DNA of 64,000 bases from contig NZ_LQXS01000003.1 of the NCBI RefSeq assembly GCF_001586775.1, forward strand, positions 558,001-622,000, read 5' to 3'. The notes below the pieces were generated by a model. That model was not told the DNA's origin. It worked only from the letters and a program-made list of their open reading frames with translations, and did no database searches. Every line of letters starts with the position of its first letter. Positions within the stretch are counted from its first letter, which is position 1. Shown here piece after piece: positions 1 through 8,181 of the stretch. The DNA is from Sphingobacterium populi (GTDB lineage Bacteria > Bacteroidota > Bacteroidia > Sphingobacteriales > Sphingobacteriaceae). The position numbers were made by a program, and so were the translations under genes.

Positions 1-757
1 GTGGGTTGGTGAAGCTTTTGCCAAACTAGTGGTAAGCCGCGGGCATGAAGTGGCAGTAACGGTTACCTCCGCAGAGAAAGCAAAGCGATTGCAAGATGAA
101 GGGATAAATGCGATGGTTCACAATTTTGATCAAAGTGCCAGACTGCCTTTGGATGGTCTGCACTTTGATTATATATTGAATAGCATACCTGCTTCGAAGA
201 AAAATGATATCACTACGTTGAGTCTGCGCTTTGCACAGGTGGCTGATGCATTGCAGTGCGTAGCGTATAAAAAGCATATTTATCTCAGCTCTATCGGCAT
301 CTATCCGGAGCAGTCCCGCGAGTTTGATGAGTACTTTGCGGTAGAAAAGGAGATGAGTGAGCACTTGTTACTTGCAGAAAAGAAAATGCACGCTGTGCCC
401 CACACAGTTGTGTATCGACTCGGGGGCTTGTTCGGGCAGCAACGCATCTTTGCCAAGTACTTTCAGGGCAAGATTTGTAAAACTGGCGCTCAATCGGCCA
501 ATTTTATCCACATCGAGGACGTATTGGCATTGCTATGGCTTGGTTTTATGCAGCCACTCTCTCAGTCAGTTTATAATTTGGTGTGTCCACAGCATCCTCA
601 GAAGGAGGCTGTAATCCGCGCTTCGGCAGCAAAATATGGATACGCTTTGCCATCGGCTTTTAAAGACGAAGCATCCTATGATAAGGTGGTTCGTGGCGAT
701 AGGATAGCGCGCGAACTTCAGTATACATTCAAGTATGCATCACCAGTAGATTTTTAG
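1..757 (+). CDS. NAD(P)-binding SDR/epimerase-like protein, YeeZ-like (5' end outside window)
   Basis: The reading frame is open from the first bases (codons begin at base 2), so the N-terminus lies outside the window. The visible start reads WVGEAFAKLV, the second half of a Rossmann glycine motif (GxGWxG). The core motif YLSSIGIYP matches the S-x-x-Y strand of extended SDR proteins such as E. coli YeeZ, and RLGGLFG and NFIHIEDV fit the substrate-domain side. About 250 residues are present, close to full size for YeeZ-like proteins (about 275). It is probably a cytoplasmic NAD(P)-dependent oxidoreductase or epimerase of unknown substrate. A GTG at 29 is an in-frame codon and not the real start, because it would cut the Rossmann fold. 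Confidence 0.75.
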   Translation, partial: WVGEAFAKLVVSRGHEVAVTVTSAEKAKRLQDEGINAMVHNFDQSARLPLDGLHFDYILNSIPASKKNDITTLSLRFAQVADALQCVAYKKHIYLSSIGIYPEQSREFDEYFAVEKEMSEHLLLAEKKMHAVPHTVVYRLGGLFGQQRIFAKYFQGKICKTGAQSANFIHIEDVLALLWLGFMQPLSQSVYNLVCPQHPQKEAVIRASAAKYGYALPSAFKDEASYDKVVRGDRIARELQYTFKYASPVDF

Positions 758-798
758 CAATTAATTGCAAATTATTACAACGATATTTTGAAATTTAT

Positions 799-829
799 TT
801 TCAATCGGATGCAGACTTTCGTACATTTG
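799..829 (+). promoter_or_regulatory. Bacteroidota-type promoter for the small membrane protein
   Basis: TACATTTG at 822-829 matches the -7 consensus TAnnTTTG exactly. TTTC at 799-802 lies 19 bases upstream, where TTTG (-33) is expected. Transcription would start near 833, about 26 bases ahead of the ATG at 859. Confidence 0.65.
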
Positions 830-858
830 TACCGTATTTAAAAGAGATCAACAATTTT

Positions 859-1116
859 ATGGAAAATACAGTGTTTGAAAGGCCGGCAAAGACGACCGAC
901 AATAATGCGAATCGTACAGAATACTATGTAACCCTTACTTTCGCCATCATCATTGGTTTGATCGGTGTATTTATTCGTTTTGTACCCGATGTTATCGTGG
1001 CGCTTGATCAATTCGAATCTTTGTTTTCATGGATTGCCAATATTGCGATTATTATCGCCTCTCTGATCGCTTTCAAGATTGTATTCGAAATTTTGGGCTT
1101 CGGCAAGAATAAATAA
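859..1116 (+). CDS. Small two-helix membrane protein, function unknown
   Basis: This 85-residue protein has a polar N-terminus of about 22 residues, a hydrophobic segment at about 24-48 (VTLTFAIIIGLIGVFIRF) and a second at about 56-78 (ANIAIIIASLIAFKIVFEIL), ending in GKNK. I do not recognise a named family. It has its own TAnnTTTG promoter and its own terminator, so it is a stand-alone transcription unit. An inner-membrane location with both termini in the cytoplasm is inferred from the helix count and the Lys-rich tail. Confidence 0.75.
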   Translation: MENTVFERPAKTTDNNANRTEYYVTLTFAIIIGLIGVFIRFVPDVIVALDQFESLFSWIANIAIIIASLIAFKIVFEILGFGKNK

Positions 1117-1146
1117 TAAGCTATTATAGTATTTTCAGATATTCAA

Positions 1147-1181
1147 ACTCCTGATGGTCTTATAACATCAGGAGTTTTTTT
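1147..1181 (+). terminator. Rho-independent terminator of the small membrane protein gene
   Basis: A perfect 10-bp stem (1147-1156 with 1166-1175) and a 9-base loop are followed by seven T. The 3' arm and T-tract are also the last codons (K-N-S-stop) of the convergent glycosyltransferase gene. Confidence 0.85.
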
Positions 1182-2358
1182 GTGCATTTTGTTGTAGCAA
1201 TGTGCGAAACGCGCAATAGTAGCTTCTCGTCATTTTGTCCCAGCCAAATTGTGATAGGGTATAATGTCGAAACTGACTACGCCACTGTAAAAGACCATCG
1301 CTTTCTTGATCCAGCCTAGCCAAGCTGTATATCCAGGCTGAGGAATCTTCCGACTCAACCAGAAAACCATTTTTTCCATCCTGTATGGCATCCGTTATGC
1401 CTTCCAATGCGGAAGCAAACACAATCGCCCCGTGACTACTCGCTTCCAAACATACTAAGCCAAAACCTTCCATATCTCCCTTTACGGAGATGTTGGGCAT
1501 GATGAATGCTGCTGCTTCTCTCAAAACTACTTGTAGCTCTGCTGTCGGAATTTTACCCATGTGACTCACTTTCATCGCGTACAAGGGATTTTGCAAAATA
1601 GACCGTAGCGCCCGTTGATCAGAAGGGTAACCAAGAAATAGCATGATCAGATTACACCATTTCGATGGTAAGATCGTTAATAGACGTTCGCCAAAAGTCG
1701 CTTTGAAAGCAAAAGGTCCGATCATCAGCACATGATATTTAGGATCTAATTGCGGAAGCACCTCTTTGATAAACCAAGAAAATCCCTTTCGCTTCACTGG
1801 TCTGCCTAGCAGTACCAAATACTTCTTACCGCATGGTATGTGATGCTTTTGTAGCAATAAATCTAGCGTGCTAATACTTGGATGCGTCGACCAGTCGTGA
1901 TCGATTCCATTAGCAATTACCTTTACTCGATCACGATTTACTCCTCGAACAATAATCTCACGCGCTGTCGCTTCGCTAACGGCAATGATCAGATCGAAGC
2001 GATTAAACCTTGGAAGCACTTTGCGTTGGTAATACCGAAGGGGAAATACCACATCTAAGCCGTGTACAGTGACTGTCTTCTTCAAATGATCGTATCCGCT
2101 ATGGTACAAAGCAAAGCTAGCGATAAGTCCGTCGTTAAAGTGAATAAGACGGATTTCCGGATGCTCGGCTACGATCTTCAATATGCGTCGGTTGAGTTTC
2201 CAAAAGAAATGCAAGATAGATTCAGAACCGTCATAGACGATTTGGTGTACCTGAGTGTACCGCTGCATGCCTATTATCAGTTCATAACTCTGCTTTTCCA
2301 TACCGCCGGTGCCGGGGGGATATTTGTGACTAACAAATAGTATGGAGCAATTATTCAT
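1168..2358 (-). CDS. GT4-family glycosyltransferase
   Basis: This 396-residue cytoplasmic or membrane-associated retaining glycosyltransferase has the GT-B fold. The N-terminal acceptor domain opens with VSHKYPPGTGGMEKQ (the GG loop of GT4 enzymes), followed by TVHGLDVVFP, IIAVSEATAREI and VIANGID (about residues 97-153). The nucleotide-sugar domain has LGRPVKRKGF (about 184-193) and the E-x7-E motif at E297/E305 (EGFGLVCLE). About 50 residues between the donor-domain strands (216-265) are longer than usual. It is the last gene of a three-gene operon and overlaps the flippase-like gene by 8 bases. Donor and acceptor cannot be told from sequence; a lipid-linked acceptor is suggested by the neighbour. 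Confidence 0.9.
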   Translation of the reverse strand: MNNCSILFVSHKYPPGTGGMEKQSYELIIGMQRYTQVHQIVYDGSESILHFFWKLNRRILKIVAEHPEIRLIHFNDGLIASFALYHSGYDHLKKTVTVHGLDVVFPLRYYQRKVLPRFNRFDLIIAVSEATAREIIVRGVNRDRVKVIANGIDHDWSTHPSISTLDLLLQKHHIPCGKKYLVLLGRPVKRKGFSWFIKEVLPQLDPKYHVLMIGPFAFKATFGERLLTILPSKWCNLIMLFLGYPSDQRALRSILQNPLYAMKVSHMGKIPTAELQVVLREAAAFIMPNISVKGDMEGFGLVCLEASSHGAIVFASALEGITDAIQDGKNGFLVESEDSSAWIYSLARLDQESDGLLQWRSQFRHYTLSQFGWDKMTRSYYCAFRTLLQQNAQKNS

Positions 2359-3370
2359 TGACGGTATACGGGGGCTTTATCTGTAGGTTTAAGAAAAAAT
2401 AAGCTATACATCCTATCATAATCCAGACTAGCTGTCGAAATCTACGAATCAATGAAATACTAAACCAAATCGTAGCACTTTGTACACCTATTGCGGCCAA
2501 AACTATTTTGTTGCCAAATTCTTCTATACCGATCTGACCTGGTATAAATGCTCCTATATTTTTGATAAGAATAACACCCATATCCATTAAGATTGCCTGC
2601 ATCATGGCGATATCTATGCCCAAAAAGGCTAACACGACATAGAATTCTAGACTACCAACTATCCAATGCAGTAAAGCGAGAGTAAAAGATATTATAAACG
2701 CGCTGCTATCTGAGCGTGCTGTCTTTTTTAAATCCTTTAAAGCTTGTATTATACGGCTTCGCATACGACCGATGGTTGTAGTAGCTGCGGCGTTTGATAG
2801 GGACAATGATGCGCAATAGCGCGTACGATAGATCCAGTAAAATAATCCGATTTGCACGGAGCACAATATGACTAATGCAATGTATATTAAAGATCTAAAT
2901 CCGTCTAACAACACCGTGCTACCTGCGTAATAAAGTAACCAGATGAGTACCAATGTTGATAATAAAATCTGTGATAAAATCATTGTCATGCGTGATGATA
3001 CCACCGAATTGGTTGCCGATCGTTCATTTATTTCGTGTCGCCGTAGATAATATATTTTAGTAAGATCGCCACCAATGATGCTGGTGGGGTTTAGTATTCC
3101 TACCATTTCTCCAATTTGTCGAATGAAGAAAAGCTGGAAGGAGTTTACCTTTTTGGAGTCATTGCCCAATAGCACTTGCCAAGATAGTGTGCCCAAGTAG
3201 TAGGCAAAGCCAGTGAGTGGCAGTATAAGCAGAATACCATATCCCACCTCTCGCAACATGACAAAAACAGCCTTAAGATCAATCTTACGCAGGAATTGTA
3301 TCATGCAAATACAGACCGTAATAAGGATGATATACTTAAAGATTAGGATTAGCTTGCTTTTCCGATCCAT
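2351..3370 (-). CDS. Lysylphosphatidylglycerol synthase TM-region (flippase-like) membrane protein
   Basis: The 339 residues contain about eight hydrophobic segments. The pattern is that of the LPG_synthase_TM / UPF0104 family: an N-terminal helix at about 8-25, the conserved block IGEMVGILNPTSIIGGD (about 85-101), and the C-terminal block NIGAFIPGQIGIEEF (about 271-285). Family members are integral membrane domains linked to lipid translocation or found beside lipid glycosyltransferases; this one lacks the catalytic aminoacyl-transfer domain. It overlaps both flanking glycosyltransferase genes (22 and 8 bases), so the three are translated as a unit. The inferred role is moving or presenting the lipid acceptor or product of the two glycosyltransferases. 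Confidence 0.85.
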   Translation of the reverse strand: MDRKSKLILIFKYIILITVCICMIQFLRKIDLKAVFVMLREVGYGILLILPLTGFAYYLGTLSWQVLLGNDSKKVNSFQLFFIRQIGEMVGILNPTSIIGGDLTKIYYLRRHEINERSATNSVVSSRMTMILSQILLSTLVLIWLLYYAGSTVLLDGFRSLIYIALVILCSVQIGLFYWIYRTRYCASLSLSNAAATTTIGRMRSRIIQALKDLKKTARSDSSAFIISFTLALLHWIVGSLEFYVVLAFLGIDIAMMQAILMDMGVILIKNIGAFIPGQIGIEEFGNKIVLAAIGVQSATIWFSISLIRRFRQLVWIMIGCIAYFFLNLQIKPPYTVNE

Positions 3371-4524
3371 TTGGCTTCTTTCTTACCAGCTAGCTTCGCT
3401 ACGTCGTCAAAATAGCGCTTAGCGAGCGTCTCCCAGTCAAATTGTTGTACACTTGCCAAAGCACCGTCACGAATCCGGGCATACAATTCTGCATCTTCTA
3501 AAAGTTGCATGATATAATGCAAGTATTCTTCGGCATTCGTCGCATTACATTTGTAGCCGGTGATGCCATCCGAAACCAAATCGGCGCTGCCTCCACCATT
3601 GGCGATCACGCAAGGTAAGCCAGATGCCATCGCTTCTGTCACTACATTACCATACGTTTCGGATATAGAGGGAAATACAAAAACATCAGCAGATGCATAT
3701 AGGACCGCCAAAGATTCGTGAGTTTGTTTCCCTAAAAAATATGCCGTAGGCATTTGTCGTTGCATTTCTTTCATTGCTGCGCCCTCTCCAACAACAATGA
3801 GATTATATGGTAACTCCTGCTTGTCGATCAATTTCGCCATTTCAATCAATGTTTGTATGTTTTTCTCCCATACCAACCGACTGGCGAATAAAATAGTGAT
3901 GTTCTGATTACCCGTAATCTGATGCATCCGCTTGGGATTGCGACGTGCTGGGTTGAATAGCTGTAAATTTATGCCGCGTTGCCAAAGCGTCATACGTGCC
4001 GCGTGGATACCAATCTGCTCCAATCTGCTGAGCATGCTGGGCGTAGGTACATAAATCTTGTCACAGCTATTGTAGAAACGTAGCATTGTTGCCATCATCC
4101 ATTTCATCACCGGCTTCTCCAAGATGGGCAGATTTTTGAGATAATAGGGAATGTAGGCTAAGAAATGAGTATGATAGATGCTAATCACCGGTATATTTCT
4201 TTTTTGTGCATAGCGTAATGCGAAGAATCCTAGTGCAGACGGTGTTGTAATATGAATTACGTCGGGTGCAAATTCATCTAACTGATTGTATAAGCGCTGT
4301 TTGGTCAGCCTGGGTAAGGCCATAGAATAGTCATCATTTACTGGTAGTCGGAGGCGAGCGGTTTTTATCGATTGGAAATTTCTTAACTGTTCTGGCCCGC
4401 TTCCATACACAAATAAATAACAGAACTTCTCCGGATCAATTCGATCCACTAATTGAAACAACGTTCGCGCAGCACCATCAAAATCTTGGATTAGGATCTC
4501 TGCAAAAAGTGCAACTTTTATCAT
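3349..4524 (-). CDS. GT4-family glycosyltransferase, lipid-glycosylating type
   Basis: This 391-residue GT-B enzyme has an N-terminal domain with FDGAARTLFQLVD (about 15-27), ITTPSALGFFAL and the YHTHFLAYIPYY segment (about 118-129), which resembles the HTHF loop of mannosyl- and glucosyl-transferases acting on diacylglycerol or phosphatidylinositol (MgtA/PimB/SqdX-like). The donor domain has FASRLVWEKNI (213-223), VVGEG and E-x7-E at E289/E297 (ETYGNVVTE). It is the first gene of the operon, and a TAACTTTG -7 element lies 57 bases upstream of its start on the minus strand. The substrate is unknown; glycolipid synthesis is an inference from motifs and operon. Confidence 0.9.
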   Translation of the reverse strand: MIKVALFAEILIQDFDGAARTLFQLVDRIDPEKFCYLFVYGSGPEQLRNFQSIKTARLRLPVNDDYSMALPRLTKQRLYNQLDEFAPDVIHITTPSALGFFALRYAQKRNIPVISIYHTHFLAYIPYYLKNLPILEKPVMKWMMATMLRFYNSCDKIYVPTPSMLSRLEQIGIHAARMTLWQRGINLQLFNPARRNPKRMHQITGNQNITILFASRLVWEKNIQTLIEMAKLIDKQELPYNLIVVGEGAAMKEMQRQMPTAYFLGKQTHESLAVLYASADVFVFPSISETYGNVVTEAMASGLPCVIANGGGSADLVSDGITGYKCNATNAEEYLHYIMQLLEDAELYARIRDGALASVQQFDWETLAKRYFDDVAKLAGKKEAKWIGKAS

Positions 4525-4580
4525 AGGCCGTAGTTGTATAATTATAAAACTACCGTTCTAGTGTAAACTTGCGATTCGTT

Positions 4581-4588
4581 CAAAGTTA
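4581..4588 (-). promoter_or_regulatory. -7 promoter element for the glycosyltransferase operon
   Basis: On the minus strand this reads TAACTTTG, an exact match to TAnnTTTG, 57 bases before the start at 4524. No good -33 TTTG is seen. Confidence 0.5.
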
Positions 4589-4686
4589 AACTTTAATTAA
4601 TAGGCGTTTCGTAGTAGTTTATTGTTAGTATATTAGAAGGTATAAAGTTTGGAAAAATCGTAACAGTAAATTAGTGTAAACTTCAC

Positions 4687-5721
4687 ATGAGTTTTGTCAA
4701 TTTGATTGTAGAACAGCACTTAAAAATAATGACCTGGACAAGTGTTTTTATTCCTTACGAGCGTTGGCGGCTCCTTTTAGGCATAGTACTTATCTTTGGT
4801 ATTGTGATTTGGTATCTGGTCAATTACAAGCGTGCGATCGCCCGAAATACCTATGTTTATCCGGTACAGCACGAGCTATCCGAAGCGAATACCGGAACTT
4901 TAAATTTACTGACTTATAATATCGCTGGCCTGCCTCAAGTCATTTCCAGCGCCAAAACTCCGCGAGCTGAAAGTATACGAGCGATTGGACACAAAATTGA
5001 TCAATTTGATCTTGTCAATGTACAGGAAGATTTCCACTATAACGTGGATCTTTATCAATACAACCAACATCCCTTTCGCACGGATACGAAGGGCAAAGTG
5101 CCATTTGGAGACGGCCTTAATACGCTTTCCAAATATCCAATCATGGAGCTGCGCCGCATTGCTTGGCAGCAATGTAGCGGTACAGATTGTCTTACGCCAA
5201 AAGGATTTGCTTATATGCGTGTACAGCTTGCCAAAGATGCATCTGTAGATTTGTATAATATACACGCTACCGCGCACGTAAGTAATGCTGCCGTACAAGC
5301 GCGTAGACATAATATGGAACAATTGGCAGCATATATCAACACACATTCAGAAGGAAATGCGTTGATTGTTATGGGAGATTTTAATGCGCACTATGCTTTT
5401 GTGGGAGATAACTTGCATGATTTTAAACATAGCACCGGAACAGTAGATCCTTGGGTAGATTTTTTCCTAGAAGGAAAGGTGCCAGAACCGTATGCTGACT
5501 TTATGATTCCACATAAATTGGAATTGACAACCGATATAGAATCAATTGATAAGATCTTATATCGGAATGGTAAAAACCTAAAATTAATTCCAAAAAGCTA
5601 TGCGATCGAAGATGATTTATTCTCCACCGATAGTGGACAGCATTTGAGCGATCACCTTGCTGTATCTTTAAGATTGGATTGGGAATATATTTCCGATACT
5701 AGCATGCCTTCAAAACAATAA
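4687..5721 (+). CDS. Membrane-anchored endonuclease/exonuclease/phosphatase-family protein, sphingomyelinase-like
   Basis: The protein is 344 residues. A single hydrophobic segment at about 27-46 (LLLGIVLIFGIVIWYLV) anchors it, with the catalytic domain after it. The DNase I/EEP active-site series is complete: TYNIAGLP (N78), VQED (E114), the phosphate-side segment NIHATAH (191-197), GDFNAH (D231, N233) and the terminal SDH (D322, H323). The arrangement and the TYNIAGLP motif resemble bacterial sphingomyelinase C-like enzymes more than DNases. A phosphodiesterase acting on a lipid or other phosphodiester is likely, facing the periplasm if the N-terminus is inside. Its 3' end overlaps the convergent aminotransferase by 23 bases. 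A second ATG at codon 15 is possible, but the upstream one keeps the full N-terminus. Confidence 0.85.
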   Translation: MSFVNLIVEQHLKIMTWTSVFIPYERWRLLLGIVLIFGIVIWYLVNYKRAIARNTYVYPVQHELSEANTGTLNLLTYNIAGLPQVISSAKTPRAESIRAIGHKIDQFDLVNVQEDFHYNVDLYQYNQHPFRTDTKGKVPFGDGLNTLSKYPIMELRRIAWQQCSGTDCLTPKGFAYMRVQLAKDASVDLYNIHATAHVSNAAVQARRHNMEQLAAYINTHSEGNALIVMGDFNAHYAFVGDNLHDFKHSTGTVDPWVDFFLEGKVPEPYADFMIPHKLELTTDIESIDKILYRNGKNLKLIPKSYAIEDDLFSTDSGQHLSDHLAVSLRLDWEYISDTSMPSKQ

Positions 5722-6901
5722 CCTCGCGTATACCTGCTAATATTATAGCACAGGCATGATCAATTTCGTCTTCTGTGATGGTGAGCGGAGGTGCTAAGCG
5801 GAGTGCAGTTTCACAATGCAAGTACCAGTCGATCATTACGCCATGCGTCGCACAATAGTTGCTTACGGCATACACCTGATCAAAATTATCTAACTGCAAA
5901 CACATCATTAATCCTAATCCACGTATTTCCTTGATTTGTGGAACAGCGAGTGCTTGTCGAAATCGTGCAGCCTTGTGCGCTACCTGATCAACCAGGTTTT
6001 CTTTCTGAATCACTTGCAGCGAAGCACGTGCCGCAGCACAACTAACCGGATGTCCGCCGAAGGTGGTTATATGGCCCAACATGGGATTGTCTTTAAACAC
6101 GTCCATCATGTGCTTTGGCGCGACGAACGCGCCCAATGGCATACCACCGCCAATGCCTTTGGCAAGCAGCAATATATCTGGGACGATATCGAAATGCTCA
6201 AATGCAAACATCCTCCCGGTACGTCCGAATCCCGTCTGGATTTCATCAAATATTAATAATGTGCCTGTAAGCGTACATTTAGCGCGCAAAGCTTGTAGAT
6301 AGCTGGCCGAAGGAACACGTACACCCGCTTCGCCTTGTATTGGTTCGATGATGACGGCAGCTGTCTGCGTCGTAATCATTTCCAAATCAGGCATGGCACC
6401 AAAGTTTATAAAAGATATATCTGGTAAGAGTGGGGCATACGCCCGATGATAATCTTCATTGCCAATCAAGCTCAATGCGCCTTGTGTACTACCGTGATAG
6501 GCCTTGTGTGCCGCGATAATCTGCCTTCGCCCCGTAAATTTTTTGGCTAATTTCATCGCTCCTTCTACCGATTCTGCTCCCGAATTGGTCAGATACACAG
6601 ATTCGAATGAGTTGGGTAAGCAAGCTAACAGCTCAGTAGCAAAATGCACCTGTGGTGTCTGTACAAATTCGCCGTAAACAGTTACATGCAGGTATTTTTC
6701 TAACTGTTGCTGAATCGCTTCGATGACAGCCGGATGTCGATGACCAATATTACTAACGTTGAATCCAGATACTAAATCCATATATCGCTTATCATCTGGT
6801 CCGTAAAGATAGATTCCTTCCGCTCTCTCAACCTCTATCAGGCGTGGCGAATTAGATGTCTGCGCGGTATTACGAAGAAAGAGTTCTCGATTACTGATCA
6901 T
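5699..6901 (-). CDS. Class III PLP-dependent aminotransferase
   Basis: This 400-residue cytosolic enzyme of fold type I has GFNVSNIGHRHP (46-57), the phosphate-cradle motif TNSGAESVEGAMKLAK (105-120), the aspartate that binds the pyridine nitrogen in FDEIQTGFGRTG (D219) and the Schiff-base lysine K248 in LLAKGIGGGMPLGA. The shape is that of the ornithine/acetylornithine/4-aminobutyrate/lysine aminotransferase group. Which amino donor is used cannot be decided by eye, and no arginine- or ornithine-pathway genes lie nearby to settle it. The start at 6901 lies 5 bases after a TACCTTTG -7 element, implying an almost leaderless mRNA. Confidence 0.88.
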   Translation of the reverse strand: MISNRELFLRNTAQTSNSPRLIEVERAEGIYLYGPDDKRYMDLVSGFNVSNIGHRHPAVIEAIQQQLEKYLHVTVYGEFVQTPQVHFATELLACLPNSFESVYLTNSGAESVEGAMKLAKKFTGRRQIIAAHKAYHGSTQGALSLIGNEDYHRAYAPLLPDISFINFGAMPDLEMITTQTAAVIIEPIQGEAGVRVPSASYLQALRAKCTLTGTLLIFDEIQTGFGRTGRMFAFEHFDIVPDILLLAKGIGGGMPLGAFVAPKHMMDVFKDNPMLGHITTFGGHPVSCAAARASLQVIQKENLVDQVAHKAARFRQALAVPQIKEIRGLGLMMCLQLDNFDQVYAVSNYCATHGVMIDWYLHCETALRLAPPLTITEDEIDHACAIILAGIREVIVLKAC

Positions 6902-6906
6902 AAGTA

Positions 6907-6914
6907 CAAAGGTA
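6907..6914 (-). promoter_or_regulatory. -7 promoter element for the aminotransferase
   Basis: Reads TACCTTTG on the minus strand (exact TAnnTTTG) and ends 5 bases before the ATG. Confidence 0.6.
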
Positions 6915-6931
6915 CATGCGCTAAAACAAAG

Positions 6932-6953
6932 AAAGAAGCTTTAAAGCTTCTTT
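6932..6953 (-). terminator. Terminator of the ECF sigma operon
   Basis: An 8-bp stem (6932-6939 with 6946-6953) around TTTAAA is followed on the minus strand by the T-rich run TTTCTTTGTTTT. It lies directly after the stop of the Spy-like gene. Confidence 0.7.
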
Positions 6954-6954
6954 T

Positions 6955-7371
6955 CTATCGGTTTTTTCTACTCTGCAATTCGCGGTATAGCATATCTTTA
7001 AATTCCTGCTCCACCATAAAAAATTCGGAGGCTCGAGCAGATCCAATTACCTCAGCAAACTTGGAGCGATAAAGTTTCTTTAAGTCCACCTCTTTCGCGT
7101 CAAATTCTATCATATCATTGTTTCTGCGATCACTTTGGTTGGATAGCATATTACTTTTTGCAGATTTTACCGAGCGCATGCTCTTATTGTATTGATTGTA
7201 CAATGGGAAAAAACGTTGCGCTTCTGAAGGGGTAAGGTTAAGATGCTTGGTTACATAAGCAACCTTCTGGTTCTCAATCTTATCGTAGGCTTCATCGCTT
7301 TGAGCATTGGCCCATGTCAACATGCAACACAAAGCCCCTATTGTACACAAAATATGATTCAATCGGGTCAT
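6955..7371 (-). CDS. Small periplasmic Spy/CpxP-like (LTxxQ-type) protein
   Basis: The 138 residues begin with a cleavable signal peptide (about 1-23, ending WANAQS), followed by an all-helical, charged body. VTKHLNLTPSEAQRFFPLYNQY (about 40-61; shown only to mark the region) is the helix that in Spy-like and 'sensor of ECF sigma' proteins carries the LTxxQ motif. Such proteins are periplasmic chaperone-like or stress-sensing factors. The gene overlaps the preceding membrane protein by one base (TAATG), so the two are translationally coupled, and it ends the ECF sigma transcription unit. The inferred role is as periplasmic sensor or effector for that sigma factor. Confidence 0.75.
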   Translation of the reverse strand: MTRLNHILCTIGALCCMLTWANAQSDEAYDKIENQKVAYVTKHLNLTPSEAQRFFPLYNQYNKSMRSVKSAKSNMLSNQSDRRNNDMIEFDAKEVDLKKLYRSKFAEVIGSARASEFFMVEQEFKDMLYRELQSRKNR

Positions 7372-8147
7372 TATAACATCTGGTTTATGTACGCTTCCAA
7401 TTCCTGATCGTTATACTTCGAGCAGGCTTTCTCTTCGGCGTTTTCGTCATTGTCGTAAATATATTCCACGAAGTAATCTAGGTGGTCATGATCATTATTC
7501 AATGCGAGATAGCCAATCAATTCATCATCCGAGATTGCTTCAAATGACGGTTCGGCTAAAGCTTTTTGTGCGACTGGAGATACGTTTTCCTCCTTATTGA
7601 GCGTCATAAAAGCAGCTATCGAGAGCACAAATAATAGACAAGCCGCTGCGGTATACTTCATCCATCTGCGGATTGGAAATATCTTTGTGGCCTTGGCACT
7701 CGTGTTTTCTAACCTATTAGATTCGGCAGCTACACGCTGCATGATATTGTAATTCAGGGTCTTAAAATAGTCCTTATCAACTATTAGACCGTCAGAATCA
7801 GCAGATTCAAACAAAGTTTCCAACTTCACCGCCGACAAAATCTCTTGCGATGCTTCTTCAAAATAATGAGCAGGGACTTCAAATCCAGCATCTTTATCAG
7901 TTGAAAGCACTTCTTCTAAAGAAATGCGAAGCTTAATCTGATCGGCTAAATCCTGAAAATATGTCGGAGCATTCGCTGCGTCTGTCAGTTGCGCATCGTT
8001 TTCGTTAGCTGGAAGCTTACAAAGACGCCGGAGGTGTGCGGCTGTTTCCTCGAAATAATTGGAAGGCACAGTGAAGGGATTTACGCCAAGTAAATCAGGA
8101 AGTTGGCCTCCTTCTAGATTGTCGTCGTATGTGTTCAATTCCTTCAT
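7371..8147 (-). CDS. Single-pass membrane protein with four 32-residue repeats, putative anti-sigma factor
   Basis: The protein is 258 residues. The cytoplasmic part (1-160) contains four copies of a VPxxYFEE-like unit whose Tyr-Phe pairs sit at 31-32, 63-64, 95-96 and 127-128, an exact 32-residue period. Copies 1 and 3 read VPSNYFEE and VPAHYFEE; copies 2 and 4 are degenerate. One transmembrane helix follows at about 164-182. The outer tail has two D-x-E-L-x-x-Y motifs, DDELIGYL and DQELEAYI. It lies 34 bases downstream of the ECF sigma gene and is coupled to the Spy-like gene. There is no zinc-binding H-x3-C-x2-C anti-sigma motif. The anti-sigma role is inferred only from position and topology. 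Confidence 0.8.
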   Translation of the reverse strand: MKELNTYDDNLEGGQLPDLLGVNPFTVPSNYFEETAAHLRRLCKLPANENDAQLTDAANAPTYFQDLADQIKLRISLEEVLSTDKDAGFEVPAHYFEEASQEILSAVKLETLFESADSDGLIVDKDYFKTLNYNIMQRVAAESNRLENTSAKATKIFPIRRWMKYTAAACLLFVLSIAAFMTLNKEENVSPVAQKALAEPSFEAISDDELIGYLALNNDHDHLDYFVEYIYDNDENAEEKACSKYNDQELEAYINQML

Positions 8148-8181
8148 AATATGTCTATAGAGTGGGCCACCTGCAAAAGGT

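Noticed and set aside
4906..5346. 146-residue antisense open frame inside the phosphodiesterase gene
   Set aside because: Frame shadow: the plus-strand protein has complete catalytic motifs, and the antisense product shows no recognisable pattern.
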